From Mesorhizobium sp. B2-8-5 (GTDB lineage Bacteria > Pseudomonadota > Alphaproteobacteria > Rhizobiales > Rhizobiaceae): 64,000 nucleotides of DNA. The stretch is from positions 4,497,501 through 4,561,500 of the forward strand of contig NZ_CP083951.1 of the NCBI RefSeq assembly GCF_006440675.2. Direction: 5' to 3'. This document shows, in pieces, positions 52,175 through 62,478 of the stretch. The first letter of the stretch is position 1. Each line of letters begins with the position of its first letter. The translations under genes were made by a program, and so were the position numbers. The notes below the pieces were generated by a model, which saw only the letters and a list, made by a program, of their open reading frames with translations, did not search any database and was not told the DNA's origin.

Positions 52175-53337
52175 GCCGTTTCAACTGCCCTGCGCCTGGT
52201 GGCGGCCATTTCGATGACCGCGTCGAGGATAATGGCCGCGGCAAAAGCCAGCGCCACGGTGGGCAGCGCGCCGAGCAGCACGAGGTCCATCGCCGTCTGG
52301 CCGACGCCCTGGAAAACAAATACGCCGAAGCCGCCGCCGCCGATCAGCGCGGCGATCGTGGCGAGGCCGATATTCTGCACCAGCACGATACGAATACCGG
52401 TCAGGATCACCGGAAAGGCGAGCGGGAACTCGACATCGAACAGGCGCTGGCGGTCGGTCATACCCATGCCGCGCGCGGCGTCATTGGCCGCGCGGGGTAC
52501 GCCAGCCAGCCCAACCACGGTGTTGGCCACCACCGGCAGCAAGGAATAGAGGAAGAGCGCGACAAAGGCCGGCGCGGTGCCGATGCCCCTGATGCCGACC
52601 GCGGCGGCTCCCGGCACGTGCACGGCAACCCAGCCGAGCGGAGCGATCAGCAGGCCGAAGAGCGCGATCGACGGAATAGTCTGGATGATGTTGAGCACAT
52701 TCAGCACGCCTGCCCGCAGTTTCTCGACGCGATGGCAAAAGATGCCGAGCGGTATGCCGACGATCACCGCGCCGGCCAGCGAGCCAAGCGCCAGCGTGAC
52801 GTGCTTGGAGGCTTCGGCCCAGAAACTGTCGGCGCGGCCGGCATATTCCTTGAGGATGGAAAGGCTGTCCCAGCTTCCCGAGACGAGCAGCACGGCGATG
52901 GCAAGCGCTGCAAGCACGAGCACGCCGACGCGTGACCAGGGCGAAAGGTTCAGCCTGGTCAGCACATCGGCGAGGAGCAGAGTGAAGGCAAAGATCAGCA
53001 GCCAGAAACCGGACGCCGGGGCGATGCGGGCGAACGTGTTGCCGGCCGGTGTCAGGAAACCGCCGGCGACGCCGATGAGGACGGCGAGTGCGGCGAGCGC
53101 CACGATGCTGGCGGCCAGCCTTAGGGTGAGCGGCGTCCGCAGCAAGGCGACGATGGCGGCCGCGATCACTATCGCCAGCAACAGCATGCCAAGCGTGGGC
53201 GGCAACGACTCGAGGATCGAACGCGCCTGCCCGGGTACGATGCGGTTGGCGCGGAACGTGGCAAAGGGGGCCAGGAAAGCGGCGTAGGCGACGATCGCGG
53301 CGATGACCACGCCGAGCTTGTCGAAACGCAGGGTCAT
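52171..53337 (-). CDS. yehY: ABC importer permease, long form (YehY-like)
   Basis: A 388-residue permease, the size of E. coli YehY (about 385). The N-terminal half has additional helices (about residues 10-165). The C-terminal half is the transport core, with SLAGAVIVGIPLGIFCHRVE, NIIQTIPSIALFGLLIAPLG and ANDAARGMGMTDRQRLFDVE. GGGGGAGG precedes the ATG. It starts 98 bp after the binding-protein gene. Confidence 0.92.
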   Translation of the reverse strand: MTLRFDKLGVVIAAIVAYAAFLAPFATFRANRIVPGQARSILESLPPTLGMLLLAIVIAAAIVALLRTPLTLRLAASIVALAALAVLIGVAGGFLTPAGNTFARIAPASGFWLLIFAFTLLLADVLTRLNLSPWSRVGVLVLAALAIAVLLVSGSWDSLSILKEYAGRADSFWAEASKHVTLALGSLAGAVIVGIPLGIFCHRVEKLRAGVLNVLNIIQTIPSIALFGLLIAPLGWVAVHVPGAAAVGIRGIGTAPAFVALFLYSLLPVVANTVVGLAGVPRAANDAARGMGMTDRQRLFDVEFPLAFPVILTGIRIVLVQNIGLATIAALIGGGGFGVFVFQGVGQTAMDLVLLGALPTVALAFAAAIILDAVIEMAATRRRAVETA

Positions 53338-53435
53338 GGCCTCCCCCTTGCGGTCTTGGCGGTTGGCGAAAGCCGGCGGGAGAACAGCAGTTCCGCCAAC
53401 CGCACCTCTCCAGCCCGCACTTGTTATGCCGCGAT

Positions 53436-54347
53436 CTATTTCAAGAACCCGTTCTTCTTCAAAAAGTCCTCCGCCACGCCCTTCGCTGGCTCGCCGCCCA
53501 GTTGCACGCGGCCGTTAAGCTCCTGCAGCGTGACGAGGTCGAGCTTGGCGAAGACCGGCTTCAGCAGCGCCTCGATTTCCGGGTGCTGCTTCAAGACCTC
53601 TTCGCGGATGATCGGCGCCGGCTGGTAGACGGGCTGAACGCCCTTATCGTCCTCGAGCACGACGAGGCCGGAGGGCTGGATGCCGCCATCGGTGCCATAG
53701 ACCATGGCGGCGTTGGCGCCGTTGGTCTGGTTGGCGGCGGCTGCGATCGTCGCCGCGGTATCGCCGCCGGAGAGAGTGATCAACTGGTCGGGCTTCAGCG
53801 TGAAGCCATAGGTCGTCTGGAAGGCCGGAAGCGCTGCGGCCGAATTGACGAACTCGGCCGAAGCCGCGAGCACCACCTTGCCGCCGCCCGCGACGTATTT
53901 GCCGAAGTCCGTCAAGGTGACGAGCTTGTTCTCGTCGGCCACTTCCTTGCGCAGCGCGATCGCCCAGGTGTTGTTGGCCGGCGACGGCGACAGCCAGACG
54001 ATCTTGTTGGCGTCGTAGTCCAGCTTCTTGGCGGTTTCGTACGCCTTGGCGGCATCCTTCCAGACCGGATCATCGGCCTTCTGGAAGAAGAAGGCCGCAT
54101 TGCCGGTATATTCGGGATAGATGTCGATCTCGCCGGCGGTGATCGCCTTGCGCACCACCGGCGTCGCGCCGAGCTGGATGCGGTCCGTCGTCTTGATGTT
54201 GTTGGCGTTGAGCACGAGCTGGATGATGTTGCCCAGCACCCCGCCTTCCGTGTCGATCTTCGAGGAGACGACTACCTGGGCGTTGGCCGAGGCGGTGGCA
54301 AGGCCGAGCGCGATGGCAGCTACGGCGAGCTTTCCGATTGAAAACAT
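53436..54347 (-). CDS. osmF: Osmoprotectant-type substrate-binding protein (OsmF/YehZ-like)
   Basis: A 303-residue periplasmic protein with a signal peptide (about 1-24, ending SANA). The OpuAC-type binding fold shows VVVSSKIDTEGGVLGNIIQL, GEIDIYPEYTGNAAFFF and NNTWAIALRKEVADENKL. It delivers glycine betaine or a related compound with low affinity, by analogy to YehZ. The start has AAGGGATTTCACA upstream. Gene order YehZ-Y-X-W is exactly conserved. Confidence 0.9.
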   Translation of the reverse strand: MFSIGKLAVAAIALGLATASANAQVVVSSKIDTEGGVLGNIIQLVLNANNIKTTDRIQLGATPVVRKAITAGEIDIYPEYTGNAAFFFQKADDPVWKDAAKAYETAKKLDYDANKIVWLSPSPANNTWAIALRKEVADENKLVTLTDFGKYVAGGGKVVLAASAEFVNSAAALPAFQTTYGFTLKPDQLITLSGGDTAATIAAAANQTNGANAAMVYGTDGGIQPSGLVVLEDDKGVQPVYQPAPIIREEVLKQHPEIEALLKPVFAKLDLVTLQELNGRVQLGGEPAKGVAEDFLKKNGFLK

Positions 54348-54505
54348 TGTGAAATCCCTTGCTATGAACCGAGGATCCGGTGGCCGCATATGAGCACGGC
54401 TATAACGGCCAGTCGGGGTACACGGTTTCATAAGTAGGGGGATCAGCGCAATATTTTTGTTCCCCGCGCGAGGCCGGTGCCCGGCCCGGTCCCGACAGCG
54501 TAATG

Positions 54506-55729
54506 TCAGTTGGCGGCACGCAAGCCCTGCAGCTTGAGCGTGCCAAGCGCCAGGAAGCAAAGCACTACGACCGGGAAAACGATCCAGTTCAGCATGGTCC
54601 AGCCCCAGGCGTTGTAGATCGCGCCCGACATCAGCGAGGCAAAGGCGACGGAGCCGAACAGGACAAAATCATGGAAACCCTGGACCTTGCTCTTTTCTGA
54701 AGGCCGGTAGCTGGCCGCGACCATGGCGGTCGCGCCGATGAAACCGAAGTTCCAGCCGAGGCCAAGCAGGATCAGTGCCGTCCAGAACTGCCACAGCGCC
54801 AAGCCGGAAAGCGCCACGGCGCCGCAGCCGATCAGCAGGATAAGACCAGTCGCGACGATGCGTTCGGCGCCGAAGCGGTGGATCAGCGAACCGGTGAAGA
54901 AGCTCGGCCCGAACATCGCCATGACATGCCAGGAAATGCCAAGCGTCGCATTGTCTTCCGATAGGCCGCAGCCGACCATGGCGAGCGGCGCGCCGGTCAT
55001 GACGAAGCTCATCAGCGCGTAGCTGCCGACGGTGCAGAACAACGCGGCGACGAAACGCGGCTGGGTGACGATTTCGATCAGCGGGCGGGCGTCGCTTGCA
55101 GCGGTTTCAGAGACGGCGTCGGTCCGCGAGGAAACCCGCAGGAACGACAGGATGAGCGCGCCGGCCGCCGCCAGGGGCAGGATCGAGGCGAAGGATCCCG
55201 CAAACATCACCGGGGCGAGCAATTCGCGTGTGTAGATGACGATCTGCGGCCCGAGGATGGCGGTGATGATGCCGCCCGCCAGCACGAAGGAGATGGCACG
55301 CGCCTTGAATTCGGGTGGCGCGTTGTCGGCGGCGGCGAAACGGAACTGCTGGACGAAGGCGCCGCCGACACCGATGACGCAGAGGCCGAAGGCGAACAGC
55401 CAGAAGCTCGCCTGATAGAGCGCGAGCGCCGCGATCAGGCCGCCGAGCGCGGTGACGATGGTGCCGATCATGAAGCCGCCGCGATGGCCGAGGCTGCGGA
55501 TGATGGCGGCGGCTGGCAAGGCGCCGAGCGCCACGCCGATGTTGAAGCCGGTGACCGGCGCGGTGGCCAGGGATTTGTCGGCACCGAGCAGATATTGTCC
55601 GGCCAGCGCGCCGAGCGAAATGGCGATCGGCGCGGCCGAACCGACGATCGCCTGCGCGGCGGCAAGCAGCACCGCCGTGCGACGCCCTTCCCTGCCGGCC
55701 TCGGCGACCCCGGCCGTTGCGGCTGTCAC
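54506..55729 (-). CDS. Major facilitator superfamily transporter
   Basis: A 407-residue, twelve-helix permease. The first helices read [20 protein letters not shown] and [20 protein letters not shown] with an MFS loop RGGFMIG. A central loop lies near residue 205, and the last helix is [20 protein letters not shown]. It starts at a GTG overlapping the nusB stop by four bases, so it is translated from the riboflavin transcript. The substrate is unknown; a flavin or precursor exporter is a contextual guess. Confidence 0.85.
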   Translation of the reverse strand: MTAATAGVAEAGREGRRTAVLLAAAQAIVGSAAPIAISLGALAGQYLLGADKSLATAPVTGFNIGVALGALPAAAIIRSLGHRGGFMIGTIVTALGGLIAALALYQASFWLFAFGLCVIGVGGAFVQQFRFAAADNAPPEFKARAISFVLAGGIITAILGPQIVIYTRELLAPVMFAGSFASILPLAAAGALILSFLRVSSRTDAVSETAASDARPLIEIVTQPRFVAALFCTVGSYALMSFVMTGAPLAMVGCGLSEDNATLGISWHVMAMFGPSFFTGSLIHRFGAERIVATGLILLIGCGAVALSGLALWQFWTALILLGLGWNFGFIGATAMVAASYRPSEKSKVQGFHDFVLFGSVAFASLMSGAIYNAWGWTMLNWIVFPVVVLCFLALGTLKLQGLRAAN

Positions 55730-56220
55730 GAAGCGTCCTTGTCACGCCCCTCGCCGCGAACCCGGCGCGAGACGCGATCAAGAACGGCGTTGACCAGCTT
55801 CGGCTCGTCTTCCTCGTAGAACGCCTTGGCGATGTCGACATATTCGGAGACGATGACGGCCACCGGCACATCCTCGCGCTTCATCAATTCATAGACGCCG
55901 GCGCGCAGAATGGCGCGCAGCGTCGAATCCAGCCGCGACAGCGGCCAATCCTCGGTCAGCGCCTGGCGGATGACGGGGTCGATGGTCTTCTGGTTCTCGA
56001 CGACGCCGATCAGGATGGCGCGGAACCATTGCGCGTCGGCCTCGCGATAGAGCGCGCCATCGACTTCCTTGCCGAGGCGGAAGGTCTCGTATTCGGCCGT
56101 GATCTCGAAAACGCCGCTGCCGGCCACATCCATCTGATAGAGCGCCTGGACGGCGGCAAGACGGGCGGCGCCGCGCTTGTTGGCGTGGCGTACCGCTCCG
56201 GTCGAGGCGGGCTCGGTCAC
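55726..56220 (-). CDS. nusB: Transcription antitermination factor NusB
   Basis: A 164-residue RNA-binding factor for rRNA antitermination. Marks are [40 protein letters not shown] and [20 protein letters not shown] then [10 protein letters not shown]. It begins at a GTG within the ribH stop (GTGA overlap). The family's usual ATG is absent. It has a short N-terminal extension before the domain. Confidence 0.94.
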   Translation of the reverse strand: MTEPASTGAVRHANKRGAARLAAVQALYQMDVAGSGVFEITAEYETFRLGKEVDGALYREADAQWFRAILIGVVENQKTIDPVIRQALTEDWPLSRLDSTLRAILRAGVYELMKREDVPVAVIVSEYVDIAKAFYEEDEPKLVNAVLDRVSRRVRGEGRDKDAS

Positions 56221-56711
56221 GATTGGGCTCCGAATTTCTCTTTGAGCGCGATCATGGTCAGCGCCGCGCGCGCGGCGAAGCCGCCCTTGTCGCCTTCCGT
56301 CTTTCGCGCACGCGCCCATGCCTGCGCGTCGTTTTCTGTGGTCAGAATGCCATTGCCGATCGCGATCGCCTCCTGCACCGAAAGGTCCATGAGCGCGCGG
56401 CTCGATTCATTGGCGACGATGTCGAAATGGTAGGTGTCGCCGCGGACGACGGTTCCTAGCGCGACAAAACCGTCGTAATGCGTGCCGCCTTCGGCCGCGC
56501 CATCGAGCGCGAAGGTGATGACAGCGGGTATTTCGAGCGAGCCAGGAACCGTGACGACGTCATATGTGGCGCCAGCCTCGTCGAGCGCGCCGGTCGCACC
56601 TTCGAGCAGCGCGTCGGCGAGATCGTCGTGAAAGCGCGCTTCGACAATGAGCAGATGCGCCTTCGCCTTCGGGCGAATGAACGCTTTGCCGTGTTGGGAT
56701 GTGCCTGCCAT
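56217..56711 (-). CDS. ribH: 6,7-dimethyl-8-ribityllumazine synthase
   Basis: Catalyses the penultimate step of riboflavin synthesis. The 164 residues include [55 protein letters not shown] with the catalytic His, and [16 protein letters not shown]. The N-terminus is slightly extended. It overlaps nusB by four bases at its end. Confidence 0.95.
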   Translation of the reverse strand: MAGTSQHGKAFIRPKAKAHLLIVEARFHDDLADALLEGATGALDEAGATYDVVTVPGSLEIPAVITFALDGAAEGGTHYDGFVALGTVVRGDTYHFDIVANESSRALMDLSVQEAIAIGNGILTTENDAQAWARARKTEGDKGGFAARAALTMIALKEKFGAQS

Positions 56712-56851
56712 AAAAGTCTCCGGGGGGTTGCCGGTGACTTAGGCCGAAGCCGGGTTTATCGCAAGCGGAAGATTGGCGGACCGACACCAACGCTGTATCT
56801 CTCGAAGGATTCAGATCCCGGGGCAGCGCGATGTTTCGGTACTTTGTTTGG

Positions 56852-57841
56852 CTAGGCAGGCGAAGCCTCAAGGATCGAGATCGGCGCGGTGGTGTCGATC
56901 ACTCGCTCGAGCTTCAGCCCTGCGGCCTCGAACAGCCTGGCGTATTGCGCCTCGGTCCGCTCAAGGCCGCCGGTGACCGCGAGCATCACCACATCGATGG
57001 CCTTGATCTGGGCTGGTTCGTCGCCCGCAGGGACGAGCGTCTCGGCCACAAGCACCCTGCCATGCGTTTGCATTGCCTCGCGGCAACGGCGCAAGATCAA
57101 CTCGGCGCGTTCATCGTCCCAATCGTGGATCACCTTCTTGATTACATAGACGTCGCCGACGGGGACGCTGTCGAAGAAGTCGCCGACGACGAAGTCGGTG
57201 CGCGACGGATCGCTCCCGGCCTCCTGGCGCGCCGCCGCCACTCCGGAGGCGAGATCGAGAAGAACCCCGCTCAAATGGGGATTGCGGGCAAGGATGGCCG
57301 AGAGAAGCTGTCCATGCCCGCCGCCGACATCGACGACCCGCGTATATCGGCTGAAATCATAGGCGTCGGCGACCGCCTCGTTGCTGCCTTGGCCCTGGGC
57401 AATCATAGCTCGCTGAAACAGGGCAGCCTGTTCCGGATGGGCCGAAAGCCAATCGAACCTCGGACTTCCGAACACCTTGTCGAAGGCCGGCTTTCCGGTG
57501 CGGACGGAATGCAGAAGCTGCTCGAACGCAAGATAGGCCTCGCTGTTGACCATCCGGATGAAGTCGCGTGGTCCGGGTCGATCGGAACGAAGCGCCGCTC
57601 CCACCTCCATCAAGGTAAAATGACGAGGGCGAACTTCAGTGAAGACCCCCTCCGGCGCCAGAAGCCGCATGACGCGATAGAGCGATTCCGCATCCGTCTT
57701 CGTGGCGGCCGCCAAATCTTCAACTGACTGCTCGCCGGAAGCCAGAAGATCGGGAATGCCGAGTTCGATGACGACGCGCAGCGCCTGTGACACGGCAAAT
57801 CCGAAACCCAGCCTCATGACTTGTTGCGACGGGTTGGTCAT
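56852..57841 (-). CDS. SAM-dependent O-methyltransferase between riboflavin genes
   Basis: A 329-residue enzyme of the plant-type/acetylserotonin O-methyltransferase group. The N-terminal dimerisation helices (VSQALRVVIELGIPDLLASG, LYRVMRLLAPEGVF) precede the SAM site VVDVGGGHGQLLSAILARNP. The catalytic His lies in KKVIHDWDDERAELILRRC. The family methylates small aromatic or polyketide hydroxyls. It sits between ribE and ribH on the same strand with gaps of about 95 and 140 bp. This splits an operon that is otherwise tight, suggesting insertion. Confidence 0.86.
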   Translation of the reverse strand: MTNPSQQVMRLGFGFAVSQALRVVIELGIPDLLASGEQSVEDLAAATKTDAESLYRVMRLLAPEGVFTEVRPRHFTLMEVGAALRSDRPGPRDFIRMVNSEAYLAFEQLLHSVRTGKPAFDKVFGSPRFDWLSAHPEQAALFQRAMIAQGQGSNEAVADAYDFSRYTRVVDVGGGHGQLLSAILARNPHLSGVLLDLASGVAAARQEAGSDPSRTDFVVGDFFDSVPVGDVYVIKKVIHDWDDERAELILRRCREAMQTHGRVLVAETLVPAGDEPAQIKAIDVVMLAVTGGLERTEAQYARLFEAAGLKLERVIDTTAPISILEASPA

Positions 57842-57935
57842 GGCTTTCCCCTCCGGACAGGTGAAAAGCTTACGAGGGGCGCGAGCAGAAGTGAAGCGGG
57901 ACGCAGTGTTGAACGGCGCGGCCTCACGACTTTAG

Positions 57936-58553
57936 TCAAAGCCCCTCTTTCGCCGCCTCCGCCAGGCGCGCGGCATAGCGGGCCATGGTGTCGATCTCGA
58001 GATTGACGCAGTCGCCGGCCTGGCGTTGGCCCCAGGTGGTGACGCTCAGCGAATGATGGATGAGCAGCACGTCGAAGCGGGTGCCTTCGACCTTGTTGAC
58101 GGTGAGCGAGGTGCCGTCGAGCGCGACCGACCCTTTCGGCGCGATGAACTTCGCCAGATGCCGCGGCGCTTCCAGCGTGAAGCGCACGGCATCGCCCTCC
58201 TCCTTGCGCTCGACGATCTCGGCCGTGCCGTCGACATGGCCGGAAACGATGTGGCCGCCGAGCTCATCGCCGATCTTCAGCGCCCGTTCCAGATTGATCC
58301 GGGTGCCGGATTTCCAGCTTGAAGCCGTGGTGAGCCTCAGCGCCTCCTCCCAGGCCTCGACTTCGAACCAGCGCGCGTTGGAACCATGCTCGGGGAGCGC
58401 CGTAACCGTCAGGCAAACGCCGCCGCAGGAGATGGAGGCGCCGATGGCGATGGTTTCGGGATCATAGGTGGTGTCTATGCGCAGCCCAACGCCTTCGGCC
58501 AGCGGCTTCACGGTAGCGACAGTGCCAACGTCAGTCACAATCCCAGTAAACAT
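57936..58553 (-). CDS. ribE: Riboflavin synthase alpha subunit
   Basis: Dismutates two lumazines to riboflavin. The 205 residues begin MFTGIVTDVGTVATV and contain two lumazine-binding repeats (about 1-97 and 98-195), with CGGVCLTVTAL, INLERALKIGDELGGHIVSG and HVDGTA. It follows ribD after a 61-bp gap that is largely filled by a palindromic repeat. Confidence 0.94.
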   Translation of the reverse strand: MFTGIVTDVGTVATVKPLAEGVGLRIDTTYDPETIAIGASISCGGVCLTVTALPEHGSNARWFEVEAWEEALRLTTASSWKSGTRINLERALKIGDELGGHIVSGHVDGTAEIVERKEEGDAVRFTLEAPRHLAKFIAPKGSVALDGTSLTVNKVEGTRFDVLLIHHSLSVTTWGQRQAGDCVNLEIDTMARYAARLAEAAKEGL

Positions 58554-58573
58554 CAGAGAGCGTCTTTCATTTT

Positions 58574-58622
58574 GACCATGATCTAACCCAAAAACCGGTT
58601 CCCACTTTTTGGGATCATGGTC
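58574..58622. repeat. Palindromic element at the ribD 3' end
   Basis: Outer arms GACCATGATC (58574-58583) and GATCATGGTC (58613-58622) enclose CCCAAAAA / TTTTTGGG and AACCGGTT. It is the same family as 31473-31541. Its right arm supplies the last bases and the TGA stop of ribD. Confidence 0.88.
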
Positions 58623-59742
58623 TTACCCACTCGGCGTAACTGTCTTCGCCGAAGCGCATATCACGCAGCTTGAGAAAACCTGCCGGGATATGGTCGGCGT
58701 CGATAGGCGATGCAATACCGTCTTTGCCGATCGCCTCAGGTCCCTGGAACAGGACGATGCGGTCTACCAGGTCTTCCTCGATGAAGGCCTTGGCTACCTT
58801 GGCGCCGCCTTCGACCAAAACGCTTGCCATGCCAAGCGCGGCAAGGTCTTCCAGCAATTCCGGCAAGGCGACCACGCCATTGTGGGTTTCGGTGCCGATG
58901 AAGCGCACGCCCGCGCGTTCGAGCGCCGCCCGCCGGTGCGGGTCGGCTTCCAGACAGGCGGCGATATAGAGCGGCACGCGGTCGACGCCGGATACCAGCT
59001 TGGATGTCTCCGGCAGCCGGATCTGCCGATCGAGGATGATGCGCGCCGGCGAGCGGTTCTCCAGTCCCGGAAGGCGCACGGTCAGCGCCGGGTCGTCCTC
59101 GAGAGCGGTGCCGATGCCGACCAGGATGGCGTCGGACTCGGCGCGCATCAGATAGACGTCGCGCCGCGCGATCTCGCCGGTGATGGCGACCTGGCCCGCG
59201 CCTTTGCGGCCGATCTTGCCGTCACTCGAAAGCGCAAGCTTCAGAGTTACTTCCGGGCGTTTTTTCAGAGAACGAGTCAGATAGCCGGCCATCTGCTCGG
59301 CGGCCTCGGCGGCCAGCACTTTCTCCATCACCTCGACGCCGGCGGCGCGCAGGATGGCGTAGCCCTTGCCGGAGACGCGCGGATCGGGATCGCTCGCCGC
59401 GCCGACGACGCGCGCGACGCCGGCATTGACCAGCGCGTTGGCGCAAGGCGGCGTGCGGCCGTGGTGGGCGCAAGGCTCCAAAGTCACGTAAGCCGTAGCA
59501 CCACGCGCGAGTTCGCCGGCCTCGGCCAGCGCTTCGGTCTCGGCATGCGGGCGGCCGCCGACGGCCGTCACGCCGGTACCGACGATCATCGGGCCGGCGC
59601 CGTCGTCGCGCACGATGATGGTGCCGACGGAAGGGTTGGTCGAGGTGCGGCCGGCATTGCGGCGCGACAACCTGATGGCCGCGGCCATGAAACGGCGATC
59701 AAGGGCCGCCTGCGCGGCCTCGTCCAGTCGCGGTCCCGCCAT
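58615..59742 (-). CDS. ribD: Bifunctional deaminase/reductase RibD
   Basis: Deaminates and then reduces the pyrimidine intermediate of riboflavin synthesis. The 375 residues have the deaminase zinc site His66-Ala-Glu68 in GGRPHAETEALAEAG and Cys90/Cys99 in LEPCAHHGRTPPCANALV. The reductase domain follows after about residue 150 (LKLALSSDGKIGRKGAG, GAKVAKAFIEEDLVDRIVLF). The C-terminal codons EWVRP-stop run into the palindromic element. It starts two bases after nrdR. Confidence 0.95.
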   Translation of the reverse strand: MAGPRLDEAAQAALDRRFMAAAIRLSRRNAGRTSTNPSVGTIIVRDDGAGPMIVGTGVTAVGGRPHAETEALAEAGELARGATAYVTLEPCAHHGRTPPCANALVNAGVARVVGAASDPDPRVSGKGYAILRAAGVEVMEKVLAAEAAEQMAGYLTRSLKKRPEVTLKLALSSDGKIGRKGAGQVAITGEIARRDVYLMRAESDAILVGIGTALEDDPALTVRLPGLENRSPARIILDRQIRLPETSKLVSGVDRVPLYIAACLEADPHRRAALERAGVRFIGTETHNGVVALPELLEDLAALGMASVLVEGGAKVAKAFIEEDLVDRIVLFQGPEAIGKDGIASPIDADHIPAGFLKLRDMRFGEDSYAEWVRP

Positions 59743-59744
59743 GA

Positions 59745-60224
59745 TCAGCCGGCGTCCTCTTCAGTTTTTTCCTCGTCGCCCTTCAATTCGCCCAGCAGCT
59801 CGTGAAAATCCTTGGCCTCGCGGAAATTGCGATAGACCGAGGCGAAGCGGACATAGGCGACGTCATCCAGCGATTTCAGCGCATCCATGACCAGCCGGCC
59901 GACTTCGCCCGAAGCAACCTCGGTTTCGCCGGAGCTTTCGAGCTGGCGCACGATGCCGGTGACCGCGCGGTCGATGCGCTCGGGGTCGACATTGCGCTTG
60001 CGCACGGCGATCTCGACGGAGCGCAGCAGCTTGTCACGGTCGAAAGGCACCTTGCGGCCGGACTTCTTGACGACGACAAGGTCGCGCAGTTGGACGCGCT
60101 CGAAAGTCGTGAAACGGCCGCCGCAATCGGGGCACACCCGCCGCCTGCGGATCGCCGCGCCGTCCTCGGCGGGACGCGAATCCTTCACCTGCGTATCTTC
60201 GGACTGGCAATAGGGACAGCGCAT
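59745..60224 (-). CDS. nrdR: Transcriptional repressor NrdR
   Basis: Represses ribonucleotide reductase genes when bound to dATP/ATP. The 159 residues start MRCPYC; the zinc ribbon uses Cys3, Cys6, Cys31 and Cys34 ([16 protein letters not shown]). The ATP-cone follows ([20 protein letters not shown] to [13 protein letters not shown]). The ATG at 60224 is the family start. It is coupled to ribD with a two-base gap. Confidence 0.96.
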   Translation of the reverse strand: MRCPYCQSEDTQVKDSRPAEDGAAIRRRRVCPDCGGRFTTFERVQLRDLVVVKKSGRKVPFDRDKLLRSVEIAVRKRNVDPERIDRAVTGIVRQLESSGETEVASGEVGRLVMDALKSLDDVAYVRFASVYRNFREAKDFHELLGELKGDEEKTEEDAG

Positions 60225-60337
60225 GGAGAGCCTTGGGTTCGCGATTCTGTGGGCGAAAGGCTTAGAGCCTTTCATGCCTCAGAGATAGCGAGGCATAAGC
60301 AAGATTGCCAGCGCCCCACCCCGCTGGCCGACAGGCG

Positions 60338-60931
60338 TCAGGGCGCAACATCCTTGGTCGGAAACCCGCAGGATGCGCCTAGGTTGCGATAGGCCTTGGT
60401 GAAGCCGTCCATCGGGATGCTGGTGACCTTCTGTTTGCCGAAGGTGACATCGAGCGAGGTGACCTTGCGCATGGCGCGCAACAGGGCGAGGCTGGCCTTG
60501 GCCTGGTTGTCGACCATCCAGCTGGGACGACCACCGGCGGCGCCGTTGGAGGTCACGGTCGCAGCGACCTTCACGCCAGGGTCGCCGAAGGTCGCGGCGA
60601 TCTTGTCGCCGGTCGGCAGGTTGCCGTTGTCGATGATGAACATGATGGCCGGATACGCGTCCGGCGGCAGCGCATCGCCGGTCGAGATCGACAGCGTCAG
60701 GGATCCGGCATTGCCGTCGCCGTCGACGAATGCAGTCGAGGCGGCGCAGGTCTTGTGCGCATCCTGCCCGGTATCGAGCGTATCGATGATGGTGGTCCAC
60801 TTGCCGAAGGTATTGGTGGCCGGCATGTCGGAGCCGGGCTGCGCCTGCTCCTGCGCAACCGCGCCGGACAGGGCGAAAACGGCCAACGAGCCAGACAGGG
60901 CCAGGGTGGCAAGACGGAAAGTGCGCATCAT
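60338..60931 (-). CDS. Exported IalB-like hypothetical protein
   Basis: A 197-residue protein with a signal peptide (about 1-27). Its mature part ends KQKVTSIPMDGFTKAYRNL with two cysteines (KTCAAST and ASCGF). The closing SIPMDGFTKAY resembles the end of invasion-associated locus B proteins, though overall similarity is weak. GGAG lies five bases before the first of two adjacent ATG codons. It separates glyA from nrdR. Confidence 0.65.
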   Translation of the reverse strand: MMRTFRLATLALSGSLAVFALSGAVAQEQAQPGSDMPATNTFGKWTTIIDTLDTGQDAHKTCAASTAFVDGDGNAGSLTLSISTGDALPPDAYPAIMFIIDNGNLPTGDKIAATFGDPGVKVAATVTSNGAAGGRPSWMVDNQAKASLALLRAMRKVTSLDVTFGKQKVTSIPMDGFTKAYRNLGASCGFPTKDVAP

Positions 60932-61038
60932 CAGGTCTCCGGTAAGCCGCGCCGCCCGATCAAGGAGCGGCGCGAAGCGCAAGGATAAAAGATGACGTAT
61001 GTCGCGCGGTCAACCGACGGAGGGCAACCGAGCGTGGA

Positions 61039-62352
61039 TCAGCCGAGATAGGGGTAGAGCGGGAAGCGGTCGGTCAACGCCGTCACCTTGGCTTTGACGG
61101 CGGCCTCGACGGCCGCATTGCCGTCGTCGGAATTCGCCACCTTCAGCCCGTCCAGCACCTCGGCGATCAGCTTGCCGATCTCGCGGAATTCGGCCTGGCC
61201 GAAGCCGCGCGTGGTGCCGGCCGGCGTGCCGAGGCGTACGCCCGACGTCACGAACGGCTTTTCCGGATCGAACGGGATGCCGTTCTTGTTGCAGGTGATG
61301 TTGGCGCGGCCGAGGGCGGCTTCCGCGCGCTTGCCGGTGGCGTTCTTCGGCCGAAGGTCGACCAGCATCAAATGGTTGTCGGTACCGCCGGAGACGATAT
61401 CGAGGCCCGTCTCCTGCAGGCTGGACGCCAGCGCCTTGGCATTGGCGACGATGCTTTCGGCATAGGCCTTGAAGCTCGGCTTCAGCGCCTCGCCGAGCGC
61501 CACCGCCTTGGCGGCGATGACATGCATCAGCGGGCCGCCCTGCAAGCCCGGAAACACCGCCGAATTCATCTTCTTGGCGATGTCCTCGTCGTTGCACAGG
61601 ATCATGCCGCCGCGCGGACCGCGCAGCGATTTGTGGGTCGTCGTGGTCACGACATGGGCATGAGGCAACGGCGACGGATGCATGCCGCCGGCGACGAGGC
61701 CGGCGATATGCGCCATGTCGACCATCAGATAGGCGCCGATCGAATCGGCGATCTCGCGGAAACGCTTCCAGTCCCAGATGCGCGAATAGGCGGTGCCGCC
61801 GGCCAGGATCAGCTTCGGCTTCGTCTCATGCGCGGTCTTCTCGATCGCGTCCATGTCGAGCAAATGGTCTTCCTTGCGCACGCCATAGGAGACGACCTTG
61901 AACCACTTGCCGCTCATGTTGACCGGAGAGCCGTGGGTGAGATGGCCGCCCGAATTCAGGTCGAGGCCCATGAAGGTGTCGCCGGGCTGCAACAGCGCCA
62001 GGAACACGGCCTGGTTCATCTGACTGCCCGAGTTCGGCTGAACGTTGGCGAAGTTACAGCCAAAAAGCTTTTTCGCGCGCTCGATGGCCAGTTCCTCGGC
62101 CACGTCGACGAACTGGCAGCCGCCATAGTAACGCTTGCCCGGATAACCCTCGGCATATTTGTTGGTCATGATCGAGCCCTGAGCTTCGAGCACGGCGCGC
62201 GAAACGATGTTTTCCGACGCGATCAGCTCGATCTCGTGGCGCTGGCGGCCAAGCTCGTTGCGGATGGCGCCGAAGATTTCCGGATCGGCGTCGGCAAGCG
62301 TGGTCTCGAAGAAGGATTCGAATTTGCTGGAGGCTGCCGCTGCGTTTGACAT
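61039..62352 (-). CDS. glyA: Serine hydroxymethyltransferase
   Basis: PLP enzyme that interconverts serine and glycine and feeds one-carbon units to folate. The 437 residues include [59 protein letters not shown] with the cofactor Lys, and [15 protein letters not shown]. Length and order are standard. It heads the glyA-nrdR-rib-nusB cluster; the 126 bp upstream (62353-62478) show no clear element. Confidence 0.97.
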   Translation of the reverse strand: MSNAAAASSKFESFFETTLADADPEIFGAIRNELGRQRHEIELIASENIVSRAVLEAQGSIMTNKYAEGYPGKRYYGGCQFVDVAEELAIERAKKLFGCNFANVQPNSGSQMNQAVFLALLQPGDTFMGLDLNSGGHLTHGSPVNMSGKWFKVVSYGVRKEDHLLDMDAIEKTAHETKPKLILAGGTAYSRIWDWKRFREIADSIGAYLMVDMAHIAGLVAGGMHPSPLPHAHVVTTTTHKSLRGPRGGMILCNDEDIAKKMNSAVFPGLQGGPLMHVIAAKAVALGEALKPSFKAYAESIVANAKALASSLQETGLDIVSGGTDNHLMLVDLRPKNATGKRAEAALGRANITCNKNGIPFDPEKPFVTSGVRLGTPAGTTRGFGQAEFREIGKLIAEVLDGLKVANSDDGNAAVEAAVKAKVTALTDRFPLYPYLG

Positions 62353-62478
62353 GGCTTGCTTTCCCTTGGGGCCGGAGGTCTGCGAGGTCGCCGCGCATTA
62401 ACACAGTTGTTTCCGGGCCGCCACGTTTGCGGCGCGAAATTTGCTGGCCGGTTTGCGCCAAGACAAACCAGTCCAGTT

